DNA of 64,000 nucleotides from KBS-96 sp964247975 (GTDB lineage Bacteria > Acidobacteriota > Terriglobia > Bryobacterales > Bryobacteraceae), in NCBI GenBank assembly GCA_964247975.1, contig CAXTWH010000009.1:1-64000 (forward strand), read 5' to 3'. The notes below the pieces were generated by a model that had not been told where the DNA came from, did not search any database, and was given only the letters and a program-made list of their open reading frames with translations. Shown in pieces: positions 9,181 through 17,422 of this stretch (position 1 is the stretch's first letter; each line of letters opens with the position of its first letter). A program made the position numbers and the translations under genes.

Positions 9181-10158
9181 ATGAAATGGATGAGATATCG
9201 CAAACTGGGACACACCTCGCTCGAAATCAGTGAAATTGGATACGGTGCCTGGGGAATTGGCGGTAAGCAGTGGCTCGGCAACGACGACCAGGAATCCTTG
9301 AAAGCCTTGCGGCATTCTTTTGAATTGGGTTTGAACTTCATTGATACGGCACTAGCTTATGGCGACGGACACAGCGAAAAACTAGTGGGCGAAGCTGTGA
9401 AGCAATCGCCCCATGCGGTTTACGTGGCCACCAAGATACCGCCGAAAAACCGAATTTGGCCCGCCGGCGCAGATAGTTCCATTGAGAATGTTTTTCCTTA
9501 CGATTACATCTTAGAATCTACTGAAGAGAGCCTGCGCAATCTGAACGTGGGGCAGATTGATCTACAGCAGTTCCACGTTTGGACCGACAACTGGACCGAA
9601 ACAGACGGTTGGAAACGAGCCGTTGAAAATTTGAAGAAGACCGGCAAAGTGCGCTATGTGGGCATTTCCATCAGTGAACATGAACCGGACACCGCGCTGG
9701 AAGCTTTAAAAACCGGTTTAATTGACAGCGTGCAAGTGATCTACAACATCTTTGACCAGTTGCCGGAGAAGAATTTATTTCCGCTTTGCCAGCAGTTGGA
9801 CATCGGCGTGTTGGCGCGCGTGCCGCTCGATGAAGGCGGACTCACCGGAACCATCACGCCCGACACCCAATTTGAACCGAGCGATTTTCGCGCTCATTAT
9901 TTTCGCGGCAATCGGAAGCAGCAGATTGCCGAACATGTCGCTGCGCTCGAACACGACTTAGAAGGAGCTGCGGGAACTCTGCCGGAGATTGCATTGCGTT
10001 TCTGCTTATCTCATCCTGCCGTAACCACTGTTATTCCTGGAATGCGGAAATTAAAAAACGTGGAAAGCAGTTGCGCCGTTTCCGATGCCGGGCCATTGCC
10101 TGAAAACGTGCTTGCCATTTTGAAGCGGCACGCTTGGGATCGCAATTTTTATCAATAA
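9181..10158 (+). CDS. Aldo/keto reductase
   Basis: 325 residues, (beta/alpha)8 barrel NAD(P)H-dependent oxidoreductase. It starts RKLGHTSLEISEIGYGAWGIGG, and has the catalytic set: Asp and Tyr in FIDTALAYGDGHSE, Lys in VATKIPP, and His in QFHVW. The C-terminal cofactor segment (ALRFCLSHPAVTTVIPGM) is present. Substrate cannot be inferred; AKR families of this kind act on sugars or small aldehydes. The ATG at 9181 and another at 9190 are both possible. Its 3' end overlaps hisA by seven bases in convergent orientation, so it is not part of the his operon. Confidence 0.92.
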   Translation: MKWMRYRKLGHTSLEISEIGYGAWGIGGKQWLGNDDQESLKALRHSFELGLNFIDTALAYGDGHSEKLVGEAVKQSPHAVYVATKIPPKNRIWPAGADSSIENVFPYDYILESTEESLRNLNVGQIDLQQFHVWTDNWTETDGWKRAVENLKKTGKVRYVGISISEHEPDTALEALKTGLIDSVQVIYNIFDQLPEKNLFPLCQQLDIGVLARVPLDEGGLTGTITPDTQFEPSDFRAHYFRGNRKQQIAEHVAALEHDLEGAAGTLPEIALRFCLSHPAVTTVIPGMRKLKNVESSCAVSDAGPLPENVLAILKRHAWDRNFYQ

Positions 10159-10874
10159 ACCGGACGGGCTGCACTCGGCGTTTGAATCTGCGCCAAATCA
10201 TCCAGCGAAAGCCGCCCGGTATAAATCGCCATGCCGATTGCGCAGTCAATCCCCATTTCGGAAAGCGCGCGAACATCCTCCAAAGTGGTGATTCCGCCAG
10301 CAGCGGTAATCTGGTGCGGCGTGGCGCTTTGCAGCTTGGCAAACCAGTCCAGGTTGGTGCCTTGCATCATGCCTTCTTTATCGACGTAGGTGCAGAGAAA
10401 GCCGCGGCAGTAAGGTTCCAATTGGGCAATCACTTCTTCGGCGGTGAAGCGGGTGGATTCTTTCCATCCCTTCACTACCACTTGGCCGTGTCTGCTGTCG
10501 AGCGCGATCAGAATCTGCTGCGGATCAGTCTCGCGGCATAACTGCTGCAAAAACTGATAATCGGGACCGTTCGCGTTGAAAGCTGAAGTGCCGACAATAA
10601 TCCGGTAAGCGCCTTGAGCGAGAAGCTGCTTTGCTCGTGCCACGCTTCTGACGCCGCCGCCGATGCGTGCCCGCGTTTTCGCGGCAATCGATTCCACTAA
10701 ACCATCATTCGAACCGCGGCCCATTGCGGCATCCAGATCAATCACCTGAATTTCCGGAAATGGAGCGAATTTTTGCAGCATCTCGTCGGCATGGTCAAGC
10801 TCCAAAGCTTTGTCCCGGCCTTGCACCAGTTGGACGACCTTGCCGTTCATCAAATCAATACAAGGAATAATCAT
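10152..10874 (-). CDS. hisA: HisA, ProFAR isomerase (histidine step 4)
   Basis: 240 residues, TIM barrel. Isomerises ProFAR to PRFAR in histidine synthesis. The general base Asp is in IIPCIDLMNGKVV (about residue 8), the second catalytic Asp in ALDSRHG (about 130), and the two phosphate loops are GGGVRS and AAGGITT. It lacks the Trp-pathway features one would expect of a dual PriA, though that cannot be excluded. Last gene of the his operon, 9 bases after hisF. No terminator follows; its end overlaps the convergent aldo/keto reductase. Confidence 0.95.
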   Translation of the reverse strand: MIIPCIDLMNGKVVQLVQGRDKALELDHADEMLQKFAPFPEIQVIDLDAAMGRGSNDGLVESIAAKTRARIGGGVRSVARAKQLLAQGAYRIIVGTSAFNANGPDYQFLQQLCRETDPQQILIALDSRHGQVVVKGWKESTRFTAEEVIAQLEPYCRGFLCTYVDKEGMMQGTNLDWFAKLQSATPHQITAAGGITTLEDVRALSEMGIDCAIGMAIYTGRLSLDDLAQIQTPSAARPVY

Positions 10875-10883
10875 GATTAAGTT

Positions 10884-11642
10884 TTAAGAGCGCACCGAAA
10901 TCTCGGCTTGGCGCAAGGCTTGTTTCAAATCGTCGACCGTGTATTTGCCGTAGTGAAATACAGAAGCCGCCAACGCCGCGTCAGCTTGCCCCTCGCTTAA
11001 CACTTGCACGAAATCCGCCGGTTTTCCCGCGCCGCCGGAAGCAATCACCGGAACGTTAGTGGCTGCCGCCACAGCGCGCGTCAGATCGCAATCAAATCCA
11101 GTTTGCACGCCGTCGGTATCCATCGAAGTGAGCAGAATTTCACCCGCGCCGGATGCTTCTCCGCGCTGCGCCCATTCCACGGCATCAATGCCTTCATCCA
11201 CCCGGCCACCTTTGGTGTAAACATGCCAGTTGCCCCGTTGAGCGCGCCGCGCATCAATGGCGAGAACCACCGCCTGCGCTCCGAATTCCTCGCTTAACTC
11301 CCGAATCAGCTCAGGACGGCGCACGGCAGCCGTGTTCACGCTGACTTTATCCGCGCCGGATAAAAGAATTTTGCGGGCATCCGCCACGCTGCGGATGCCG
11401 CCTCCCACTGTTAATGGAATAAACACCCGCCGCGCTGTTCGCGCTACTACATCGGCCATTGTTTCACGCGCATCGCTTGACGCGGTAATGTCCAGAAACA
11501 CCAGTTCATCAGCCCCTTGCGCGTTGTAGCGATCGGCCAACTCCACCGGGTCTCCGGCATCGCGCAGCTCCACAAAATTAACGCCCTTCACCACACGGCC
11601 ATTGGTAACATCCAGACAGGGAATAATTCGTTTCGCCAGCAT
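10884..11642 (-). CDS. hisF: HisF, imidazole-glycerol-phosphate synthase cyclase subunit
   Basis: 252 residues, TIM barrel. With HisH it converts PRFAR and ammonia to imidazole-glycerol phosphate and AICAR. Catalytic Asp residues are in RIIPCLDVTNG (about 11) and AIDARR (about 130); phosphate loops are VGGGIRS and ASGGAGK. The ATG at 11642 gives the standard MLAKRIIPCLDV N-terminus. A GTG one codon upstream (11645) would overlap the hisH stop as GTGA. Either way translation is coupled with hisH, which fits a 1:1 heterodimer. Confidence 0.96.
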   Translation of the reverse strand: MLAKRIIPCLDVTNGRVVKGVNFVELRDAGDPVELADRYNAQGADELVFLDITASSDARETMADVVARTARRVFIPLTVGGGIRSVADARKILLSGADKVSVNTAAVRRPELIRELSEEFGAQAVVLAIDARRAQRGNWHVYTKGGRVDEGIDAVEWAQRGEASGAGEILLTSMDTDGVQTGFDCDLTRAVAAATNVPVIASGGAGKPADFVQVLSEGQADAALAASVFHYGKYTVDDLKQALRQAEISVRS

Positions 11643-12235
11643 CACGCGTCCAGAAAATTCTTTACGATTCGCAATCCAACCGGTCCTGATTTTTCAGGAT
11701 GGAACTGCACTCCAAACAGATTGTCCTGCTCCAGAATAGCCGTGTAAGGAACCGAATAAGTGCAGGTGGCCGCAGTTGCTTCCGAAACCGGCGCATAAAA
11801 GCTATGGGCGAAATAAGTAAATGGCTGTTCCGGCAGGCCTTGCAACAATCTTGTGTTTTTAATCTGATCGAGCGAGTTCCAGCCCATATGAGGGATGCGC
11901 ACCGGGCCGGTGAATTTTTTAATGATGCCGGGGAAAAAACCAAAGCCTTGTTCGCCCGGCGCTTCTTCGCTTCCTTCAAACAGGGCTTGCAACCCCAAAC
12001 AAATGCCGAGTAAAGGAACACCGGCCCGCGCTCTTTCCATAATCACGCCGCGCAAGTCCAATTGCGTAAGCGCCGCCATCATCTGCCCGAAATGGCCTAC
12101 TCCCGGAAGCACCAGTTTTTCGGCTGTTTTCACAATTTCAGGCTGGTTGGTGACGGTATAAACCGCGCCTAGTTCATCAAGCGTGTTTTGAACGGAACGA
12201 AGATTGCCCGCGCCGTAATCAATAATCGTGGTCAC
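11642..12235 (-). CDS. hisH: HisH, imidazole-glycerol-phosphate synthase glutaminase subunit
   Basis: 197 residues, class I glutamine amidotransferase. Supplies ammonia to HisF. The nucleophile Cys is in LLGICLGLQ (about residue 78) and the His/Glu pair in GVQFHPEKS near the C-terminus. N-terminal IIDYGAGNLRSV is characteristic. GTG start at 12235 overlaps the hisB stop as GTGA. Confidence 0.96.
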   Translation of the reverse strand: MTTIIDYGAGNLRSVQNTLDELGAVYTVTNQPEIVKTAEKLVLPGVGHFGQMMAALTQLDLRGVIMERARAGVPLLGICLGLQALFEGSEEAPGEQGFGFFPGIIKKFTGPVRIPHMGWNSLDQIKNTRLLQGLPEQPFTYFAHSFYAPVSEATAATCTYSVPYTAILEQDNLFGVQFHPEKSGPVGLRIVKNFLDA

Positions 12236-12819
12236 AACAAACCTTTGGTGGAAGGAAGCTGATCTTTCAAGCGTTCATCGGTGGAACAAGCGTAGCGCAT
12301 GGCGCGCGCAAAGCATTTGAAAATAGCTTCAATTTTATGGTGATTCGAACGGCCATACATGATCTTGGCGTGAAGATTAGCTCCGGCGTGCTGCGCGAAG
12401 CCGTTAAAGAAATCTTCCAGCAGTTCCGTTTGCAGATCGCCCACATGCGTTACATTCACTTGCTGGTCGTAGACCAGGGCCGCGCGCCCGCCTAGGTCAA
12501 CCGCCACCACGGTCAGTGTTTCATCCATCGTCTGCACGAAATAACCGGAACGATTAATGCCGCGCCGCTCGCCCAAAGCCTGGGAAAAAAGATCGCCCAG
12601 CACAATGCCGGTGTCTTCCACCGTATGGTGCTGATCCACATCCAGGTCGCCTTTCGCCTCCAGTGTCAGATCAAACGCGCCATGCTTGGAAAACAATTCC
12701 AGCATGTGATCCAGAAAACGAACGCCGGTGGAAATCTGGTAAACGCCGCTTCCTTCAATCCGCAGCGATCCCCGAATCTGCGTTTCTTTTGTGTTGCGTT
12801 GGAGCGAAGCTTCTCTCAT
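12232..12819 (-). CDS. hisB: HisB, imidazole-glycerol-phosphate dehydratase (monofunctional)
   Basis: 195 residues. Dehydrates imidazole-glycerol phosphate to imidazole-acetol phosphate using two Mn ions. Metal-binding His clusters are visible: LDHML, DQHHTVEDTGI and SNHHKIEA. It lacks the N-terminal histidinol-phosphatase domain of the enterobacterial bifunctional HisB, so that activity must come from another gene. The neighbouring HAD gene, 5 bases upstream, is the obvious candidate. Confidence 0.96.
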   Translation of the reverse strand: MREASLQRNTKETQIRGSLRIEGSGVYQISTGVRFLDHMLELFSKHGAFDLTLEAKGDLDVDQHHTVEDTGIVLGDLFSQALGERRGINRSGYFVQTMDETLTVVAVDLGGRAALVYDQQVNVTHVGDLQTELLEDFFNGFAQHAGANLHAKIMYGRSNHHKIEAIFKCFARAMRYACSTDERLKDQLPSTKGLL

Positions 12820-12824
12820 AGCGC

Positions 12825-13538
12825 TTATGCTTTCAAGGAATGAGCGGAAAACGAAGAAGCATCGGCTAAAGTAATCAGCAGTTCGTTGATGTTTTCCATC
12901 ACCAGAAACGCCCCATTCTGTTTCAACGCTTCTACCAGTTCCAGGCGGCGCGGACTTGTCATCGAAGCGATTCCGATAAACGCAACCTCGGCAGCACGGG
13001 CCGCGCGCGCATCATCTACCGTATCGCCCAGATACCAGATGCTGCGATTTGGGAAATGTTTTTTGATGAGATTTAAGCCTTCCGGCGCAGGCTTTTGTTC
13101 TTTCACGTCATCAGCCGTCACAATAGGATCAAACGGAACATCCGGGGCAAAGCGCCGCAAAGTGGGCTTCAGTTCATAGCCGACGCGCCCGGTGAAAATG
13201 GACAGATTATAAGAACTCAGTTGCGCGAAAAAGCCTGCCGCTGGCAGCCATTCTTCGTTCAAAATAAGACCGTCGCCGTTTTCGCCGAAGAACAAACGGT
13301 TAAACTCATCAACCACTTCGTTATAGGTGACGTTCCGCCCGCGATCCAGAATCAACCGGTGGCTCAGTTCCCAATCGTTATTCCAACCACCCTGGTTTTT
13401 GAATTCCTGAATCAGTTCGTTGGAAACCAGATCGCCCGTAAAATTCCGAACCGTTTCGCGGATCGCTTCCCGATACGAACCTGTTACTTCAACCAACACT
13501 CCATCCACATCGAACACAATCACTTCCGGCGCGGTCAT
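12825..13538 (-). CDS. HAD-IA family hydrolase, candidate histidinol-phosphatase
   Basis: 237 residues. All four HAD motifs are present: I, FDVDGVLVEV (nucleophile Asp); II, IFTGR; III, Lys in EQKPAPEG; IV, YLGDTVDDARAA. A small helical cap lies between motifs I and II. It is embedded between hisC (TAATG, 1-base overlap) and hisB (5-base gap). Since hisB here has no phosphatase domain and no other histidinol-phosphatase is in the operon, dephosphorylation of histidinol phosphate is the most economical role. A HAD clade linked to hisB genes is known from other bacteria. The function is inferred from context, not shown. Confidence 0.8.
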   Translation of the reverse strand: MTAPEVIVFDVDGVLVEVTGSYREAIRETVRNFTGDLVSNELIQEFKNQGGWNNDWELSHRLILDRGRNVTYNEVVDEFNRLFFGENGDGLILNEEWLPAAGFFAQLSSYNLSIFTGRVGYELKPTLRRFAPDVPFDPIVTADDVKEQKPAPEGLNLIKKHFPNRSIWYLGDTVDDARAARAAEVAFIGIASMTSPRRLELVEALKQNGAFLVMENINELLITLADASSFSAHSLKA

Positions 13539-14554
13539 TACCAGATAGCCTCCAATTCTTTCAGGAATTTTTCTACCTGCTCATGCGTTCCTACGGTCAC
13601 GCGAACGCAGCCGGGAATTTCATAACTGCGATCGCGCACCAACACGCCCCGGTCCCGCAGTTTGTCCCGAATCTCCACCGCTCGGTCGTCCGCTTCAAAC
13701 AAAACGAAATTGGCTTGGCTCATATAGTAGGGAATGCCAAGGCGCTCCAAACCAACGTAGAGAAATTCGCGGGCCGCCAGAATTTCTGTGACGTATTCTT
13801 CCACGAAACGCCGGTCCTGCACGGCAATCCGCGCCGCCATTACCGCCAGAGTGTTCACGCTATAAGGGGACTGCGCTTTGCGCACAAAAGCCATGTTCTG
13901 TTTATTCGAAAAGAGACACCCGCAGCGCATGGCCGCCATTCCGTACACTTTAGAAAATGTGCGGCTAACGAACAGGTTCGGCCATTGGTGCAGGAACGGG
14001 AGCATCGTCACTCCGCAGAACTCATAATAAGCCTCATCCACCAGCACGGCGGCTTGCGAAGCTTTGTCCAGAATTTTTTCGAGCGATGCGCTAGCAGCGG
14101 CGGTTCCGGTAGGGTTGTTCGGATTGCTGATAAACACGGCGCGAGTCGCGGGCGTAATCTGTTCCAACAATTCTTCCAGCGGAAAAGCGAGCGTTTTCGC
14201 GCGATAAGGAACCGTCTTCACAACCGCCCCGGCCAGTTCGCAATAAAACCGGTACATGGCGTAAGAAGGCTGCAGAACTACCGCTTCCTGTTCCGGCTCC
14301 ACAAACGTATTAACCACCAGTTGAATCGCTTCGTCCGTTCCATTGGTCAGCGTGATCTCATCCGCTTCCACATTGAAATGAAGCGACAAATCTTCCAGCG
14401 CGTGTTCGTACTCCGGGTAAATGGTCAGGTCGTTGGCGGTTAAGAACCGCTTCAGAAAATCGAGAACCAGCGGCGAAGCGCCAACTGTGTTTTCGTTGAA
14501 GTCGAGGCGCAGCTTGTTGCGGCGGCCGCCGGAAGGCGGATGATACGGGGCCAT
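13538..14554 (-). CDS. hisC: HisC, histidinol-phosphate aminotransferase
   Basis: About 338 residues from the ATG at 14554; the frame is open up to 14593 and a GTG at 14563 is also possible. PLP-dependent fold type I aminotransferase making histidinol phosphate from imidazole-acetol phosphate and glutamate. The PLP Lys is in SRTFSKVYGMA; the N-terminal RLDFNENTVGASP and ISNPNNPTG motifs are typical. Cotranscribed with hisD upstream (gap of some 55 bases) and overlapping the HAD gene by one base. Confidence 0.95.
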   Translation of the reverse strand: MAPYHPPSGGRRNKLRLDFNENTVGASPLVLDFLKRFLTANDLTIYPEYEHALEDLSLHFNVEADEITLTNGTDEAIQLVVNTFVEPEQEAVVLQPSYAMYRFYCELAGAVVKTVPYRAKTLAFPLEELLEQITPATRAVFISNPNNPTGTAAASASLEKILDKASQAAVLVDEAYYEFCGVTMLPFLHQWPNLFVSRTFSKVYGMAAMRCGCLFSNKQNMAFVRKAQSPYSVNTLAVMAARIAVQDRRFVEEYVTEILAAREFLYVGLERLGIPYYMSQANFVLFEADDRAVEIRDKLRDRGVLVRDRSYEIPGCVRVTVGTHEQVEKFLKELEAIW

Positions 14555-14609
14555 TTTCTCCACTGAACTTCGCGGATGTAGCAAGGGCCGCACTTTTATT
14601 TTTTGCGAA

Positions 14610-15854
14610 CTAGACGGCAGAACGAACCTCCACAGCGCGCGCGTGTCCTTCCAAACCTTCTGAGCGGGCGAGTGTTGTGATAGCCGGAGCTAATTCCTGT
14701 AAGGCTTGTGGCGACAATTCCTGAATCGCAATCACTTTCACGAAATCGGCTGCAGATAATCCGCCGCGCAAGCGGGACATGCCGGAAGTGGGCAGCACGT
14801 GGCTGGGGCCTGCCGCATAATCGCCAGCCGATTCCGGCGAATGCTCGCCGAGAAATACGGTTCCGGCATTGTAAATCTGGTCTAGAAGAGACGCATCATG
14901 CAGACTTAAGTGTTCCGGCGCAAACTCGTTGGTCAATCCCACTCCGGTCGTAAGATCAGGAACCAGAATCACGGCGCTGTTTCGGTCAATGGCCTGTCGC
15001 GCAACATTAACAGTTACTAGCGTGTTCAACTGTGTTTCAATCGCGGATTGCACTTCGCGCGCCAGCGCTGCTGAAGTGGTAATCAACACGGCAGTTGCGT
15101 CCACATCATGCTCGGCCTGGGCCAGCATGTCCGCCGCAATCACTTCCGGGTTGCCGCCCGAAGTCAAAATCAAAATTTCCGTGGGACCCGCCACGAAATC
15201 AATGCCTACTTCACCCGCCAGCAGTTTCTTAGCGGCTGCCACATAAATGTTGCCGGGGCCGACAATGCGGTCTACGCGCGGTACGGTTTCAGTGCCGTAA
15301 GCCATTGCCGCAATTGCTTGGGCGCCGCCTATCCGAAACACTTCCGTTAAACCTAGGAAATGCGCCGCGCCGAGAATTTCATCCGTGGGCTTGGGCGACG
15401 CAATCACAATCTGTGGCACGCCGGCTTCCTGCGCGAGAATCGCCGTCATCAACAGCGTAGAGGGCAGAGGATACCGGCCTGATGGGATGTAGCAGCCTAC
15501 CGCGCGCAGTGGGCGCACGATCTGCCCCAATCTGCGCCCGGCGCTGAATTCGCGGAAATACGGCTGCGGCAATTGCGCTTGAGCAAATTCACGAATGTTG
15601 CGGCTGGCTTGTTCCAGTGCATCGCGCACCGCTAATGGCAAGCGATCTGCTGCTTGAACCAGTTCGCATTCCGGAACCCGCAAGCTTCGCTCGCCCAAGC
15701 CGTCGAACTTTTGTGACAGCTCAAGCAGAGCTTTGTCGCCTTCGCTTTGTACTGCTTGCAGAATCGGACGTACGATTCCTTCTGCCTGCTCCAAACGCAC
15801 CGCACGTCGTTGCAGAACCGAAGCTGCTTGCGTATGTTGTAGTATCCGTATCAT
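14610..15854 (-). CDS. hisD: HisD, histidinol dehydrogenase
   Basis: 414 residues, zinc enzyme. Two-step NAD+ oxidation of histidinol to histidine. Characteristic segments: GCYIPSGRYPLPS, the VGPGNIYVAAAKK motif, AGPTEILI, QAEHD with the Zn/catalytic His, NEFAPEHLSL and the C-terminal LEGHARAVE. Length slightly short of the usual ~430 but all catalytic regions are present. Fifteen bases after hisG. Confidence 0.97.
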   Translation of the reverse strand: MIRILQHTQAASVLQRRAVRLEQAEGIVRPILQAVQSEGDKALLELSQKFDGLGERSLRVPECELVQAADRLPLAVRDALEQASRNIREFAQAQLPQPYFREFSAGRRLGQIVRPLRAVGCYIPSGRYPLPSTLLMTAILAQEAGVPQIVIASPKPTDEILGAAHFLGLTEVFRIGGAQAIAAMAYGTETVPRVDRIVGPGNIYVAAAKKLLAGEVGIDFVAGPTEILILTSGGNPEVIAADMLAQAEHDVDATAVLITTSAALAREVQSAIETQLNTLVTVNVARQAIDRNSAVILVPDLTTGVGLTNEFAPEHLSLHDASLLDQIYNAGTVFLGEHSPESAGDYAAGPSHVLPTSGMSRLRGGLSAADFVKVIAIQELSPQALQELAPAITTLARSEGLEGHARAVEVRSAV

Positions 15855-15869
15855 CGCTTGTTTGGCTGC

Positions 15870-16739
15870 TTACATCACAATCTTGCTAAGCGGATATTCC
15901 ACAATGCCCTGCGCGCCCGCTTCTTTTAATCGGGGAATCATGCTGCGCACGGCGGCTTCTTCCAGAATGGTATTTAATGCGACCCATTCCGCATCGCTTA
16001 ATTGTGAAATGGTGGGATGTTTCAAAGCAGGCAGCACGGCAAGAACGGCTTCGAGATCTTTCTTCTGCACGTTCATCATTAACCCCACTTTGCTGAACGC
16101 ATTGATGGCCGCTTCAAGCAGCAGTTGAATATCCTGCAATTTGCGGCGCTTCCATTCATCAGCCCAGGCAGTGGAATTTGCAATAAACTGCGTGTTCGAT
16201 TCCAACACGGTTTCAATAATCCGCAGTTTGTTCGCGCGCAAGGACGATCCGGTTTCCGTCACTTCCACAATCGCATCGGCCAACTCCGGCGGCTTCACTT
16301 CGGTTGCGCCCCAACTGAACTCTACTTTTGCCTTCACGCCGCGACTAGCCAGGTAACGCTTGGTGGTGGACACCAGTTCAGTGGCGATGATTTTGCCTTC
16401 CAGATCGGTCACGCTTTGAAACGGAGACGATTCAGGAACGGCCAGCACCCAGCGCACTTTTCCGAAACTCTGCTTAGCGTAAATCAGGTTTGTCACCGTT
16501 TCCACCTGCGCTTCGTTTTCTGCAATCCAATCCAGTCCAGTGAGCCCCGCATCAAGAACGCCGTCTTCCACATAACGAGCCATTTCCTGAGCGCGAATTA
16601 ACATGCATTCAATTTCCGGGTCGTCAATCGCCGGAAAATAAGAACGACTGCTGGTGGTGATGTTAAACCCGGCTTTGCGGAATAAATCAATAGTGGCGTT
16701 TTCCAAGCTGCCTTTGGGAATGCCGAGTTTCAGCTTCAC
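15870..16739 (-). CDS. hisG: HisG, ATP phosphoribosyltransferase (long form)
   Basis: 289 residues. First and committed step: ATP plus PRPP to phosphoribosyl-ATP. N-terminal KLKLGIPKGSLENATIDLF and the PRPP loop EVTETGSSLRANKLR are present. The length and the C-terminal ~75 residues (LMMNVQKKDLEAVLAVLP...) fit the long homohexameric form with an ACT-like domain that senses histidine, so no HisZ is required. GTG start at 16739 overlaps the hisI stop as GTGA; the frame extends further upstream but inside hisI. Regulated presumably by feedback and by the leader at 17143-17261. Confidence 0.95.
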   Translation of the reverse strand: MKLKLGIPKGSLENATIDLFRKAGFNITTSSRSYFPAIDDPEIECMLIRAQEMARYVEDGVLDAGLTGLDWIAENEAQVETVTNLIYAKQSFGKVRWVLAVPESSPFQSVTDLEGKIIATELVSTTKRYLASRGVKAKVEFSWGATEVKPPELADAIVEVTETGSSLRANKLRIIETVLESNTQFIANSTAWADEWKRRKLQDIQLLLEAAINAFSKVGLMMNVQKKDLEAVLAVLPALKHPTISQLSDAEWVALNTILEEAAVRSMIPRLKEAGAQGIVEYPLSKIVM

Positions 16740-17122
16740 TGTTTCGCTCCGTAAACCGCATCCGGGTTGTAAGCAGGCTCTTCGGCTTGCACCCACTTGC
16801 CATCCTGCAGCGTGCGATAAAAGCAGCTTTCAAATCCGTTATGGCAGACTCCGGCGCCTAGCGGCTGGGCTTGCACAAGCAAAGCATCCGCATCGCAGTC
16901 GGTAGCAATTGATCGAAGCTGTAGATAATGGCCGGAACTTTCGCCCTTGGTCCAAAGCTTTTGGCGGGACCGGCTGAAGAAAGTCACATGACCGGTGGTC
17001 AACGTCTTCTGAAATGCTTCCTCGTTCATATAACCCACCATCAAAACGCGCCCGGTCTCTGCGTCCTGCACCACGGCCGTAATCAGCCCGCCTTGTTTGC
17101 CGAAATCCAGTTCAACCGCCAT
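16736..17122 (-). CDS. hisI: HisI, phosphoribosyl-AMP cyclohydrolase
   Basis: 128 residues from ATG 17122. Opens the adenine ring of PR-AMP. The metal-binding Cys/Asp residues are visible: SIATDCDADALLVQ and GAGVCHNGFESCFYR; the GESSGHYL motif is present. The C-terminal HisE (PR-ATP pyrophosphatase) domain found in fused HisIE is absent, and no hisE lies in the window, so that step must be encoded elsewhere. First structural gene of the operon, directly downstream of the leader terminator. Confidence 0.95.
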   Translation of the reverse strand: MAVELDFGKQGGLITAVVQDAETGRVLMVGYMNEEAFQKTLTTGHVTFFSRSRQKLWTKGESSGHYLQLRSIATDCDADALLVQAQPLGAGVCHNGFESCFYRTLQDGKWVQAEEPAYNPDAVYGAKQ

Positions 17123-17142
17123 CAAAAAGCGTCCCTCAAAAT

Positions 17143-17168
17143 AAAAAACCCGCCGTACCCGGGCGGGC
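17143..17168 (-). terminator. Leader (attenuator) terminator of the his operon
   Basis: On the minus strand CCCGCC (17167-17162), a 7-base loop and GGCGGG (17154-17149) are followed by six T (17148-17143). It is a compact GC-rich hairpin plus U-tract placed 20 bases before the hisI start codon. A terminator in front of an operon rather than behind it implies conditional readthrough. Confidence 0.85.
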
Positions 17169-17210
17169 TCTAGAATCGTGTTTCCGAAAAGAAATCATCT
17201 GCGCACCCGG
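17159..17210 (-). promoter_or_regulatory. Predicted his antiterminator pairing
   Basis: CCGGGTG (17210-17204), just after the leader stop codon, can pair with CGCCCGG (17165-17159; six Watson-Crick pairs and one G-U). The second segment overlaps the 5' arm of the terminator at 17143-17168, so the two structures exclude each other. A ribosome stalled at the tandem His codons (17234-17229) would leave 17210-17204 free; one that reaches the stop codon (17216-17214) would cover it. This is the geometry expected of translational attenuation control. Confidence 0.6.
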
Positions 17211-17213
17211 CAT

Positions 17214-17261
17214 TTAGGCCATCAAACGATGGTGATAGATGTGGGCGCGATGCAAAAACAT
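17214..17261 (-). CDS. hisL: his operon leader peptide
   Basis: A 15-codon reading frame: MFLHRAHIYHHRLMA, stop. Four of 15 residues are His (positions 4, 7, 10, 11), far above background. It lies upstream of an intrinsic terminator and the complete his operon, so it most likely senses charged tRNA-His by ribosome stalling, as HisL does in enterobacteria. It has no obvious ribosome site; the possible promoter -10 box ends only 8 bases before the ATG, so it could be nearly leaderless. A CCATC/GATGG hairpin (17219-17232) spans its 3' end and may be the pause hairpin. Confidence 0.72.
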   Translation of the reverse strand: MFLHRAHIYHHRLMA

Positions 17262-17269
17262 GAAACCAC

Positions 17270-17298
17270 AGTATAACGCACAGCTGATTTTAACCGAA
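17270..17298 (-). promoter_or_regulatory. Possible his promoter
   Basis: TATACT (17275-17270) is a good -10 box on the minus strand. TTCGGT 17 bases further upstream is only a weak -35 match. If it is used, the transcript would begin within a few bases of the leader-peptide ATG. Pattern match only. Confidence 0.4.
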
Positions 17299-17370
17299 AA
17301 AACACTTGCTTTCTACCGCTGGCCTGAATAGAATTTATCCAAAAGCTATACCCGCCGTATTGTTGCAGAA

Positions 17371-17391
17371 CTCCTTGCGCTCGTAAGGAGG
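17371..17391 (+). promoter_or_regulatory. Hairpin with a strong Shine-Dalgarno upstream of the TonB receptor
   Basis: CTCCTT (17371-17376) can pair with AAGGAG (17385-17390), which is a near-ideal ribosome site (AAGGAGG). No good in-frame start follows at proper spacing: GTG 17393 is too close. The receptor itself more likely starts at 17423 from AAAGGGG. The hairpin could be accidental, or part of 5' leader control. Confidence 0.3.
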
Positions 17392-17422
17392 TGTGTTTGG
17401 TTGCTATTTCAAAGGGGTTTCA

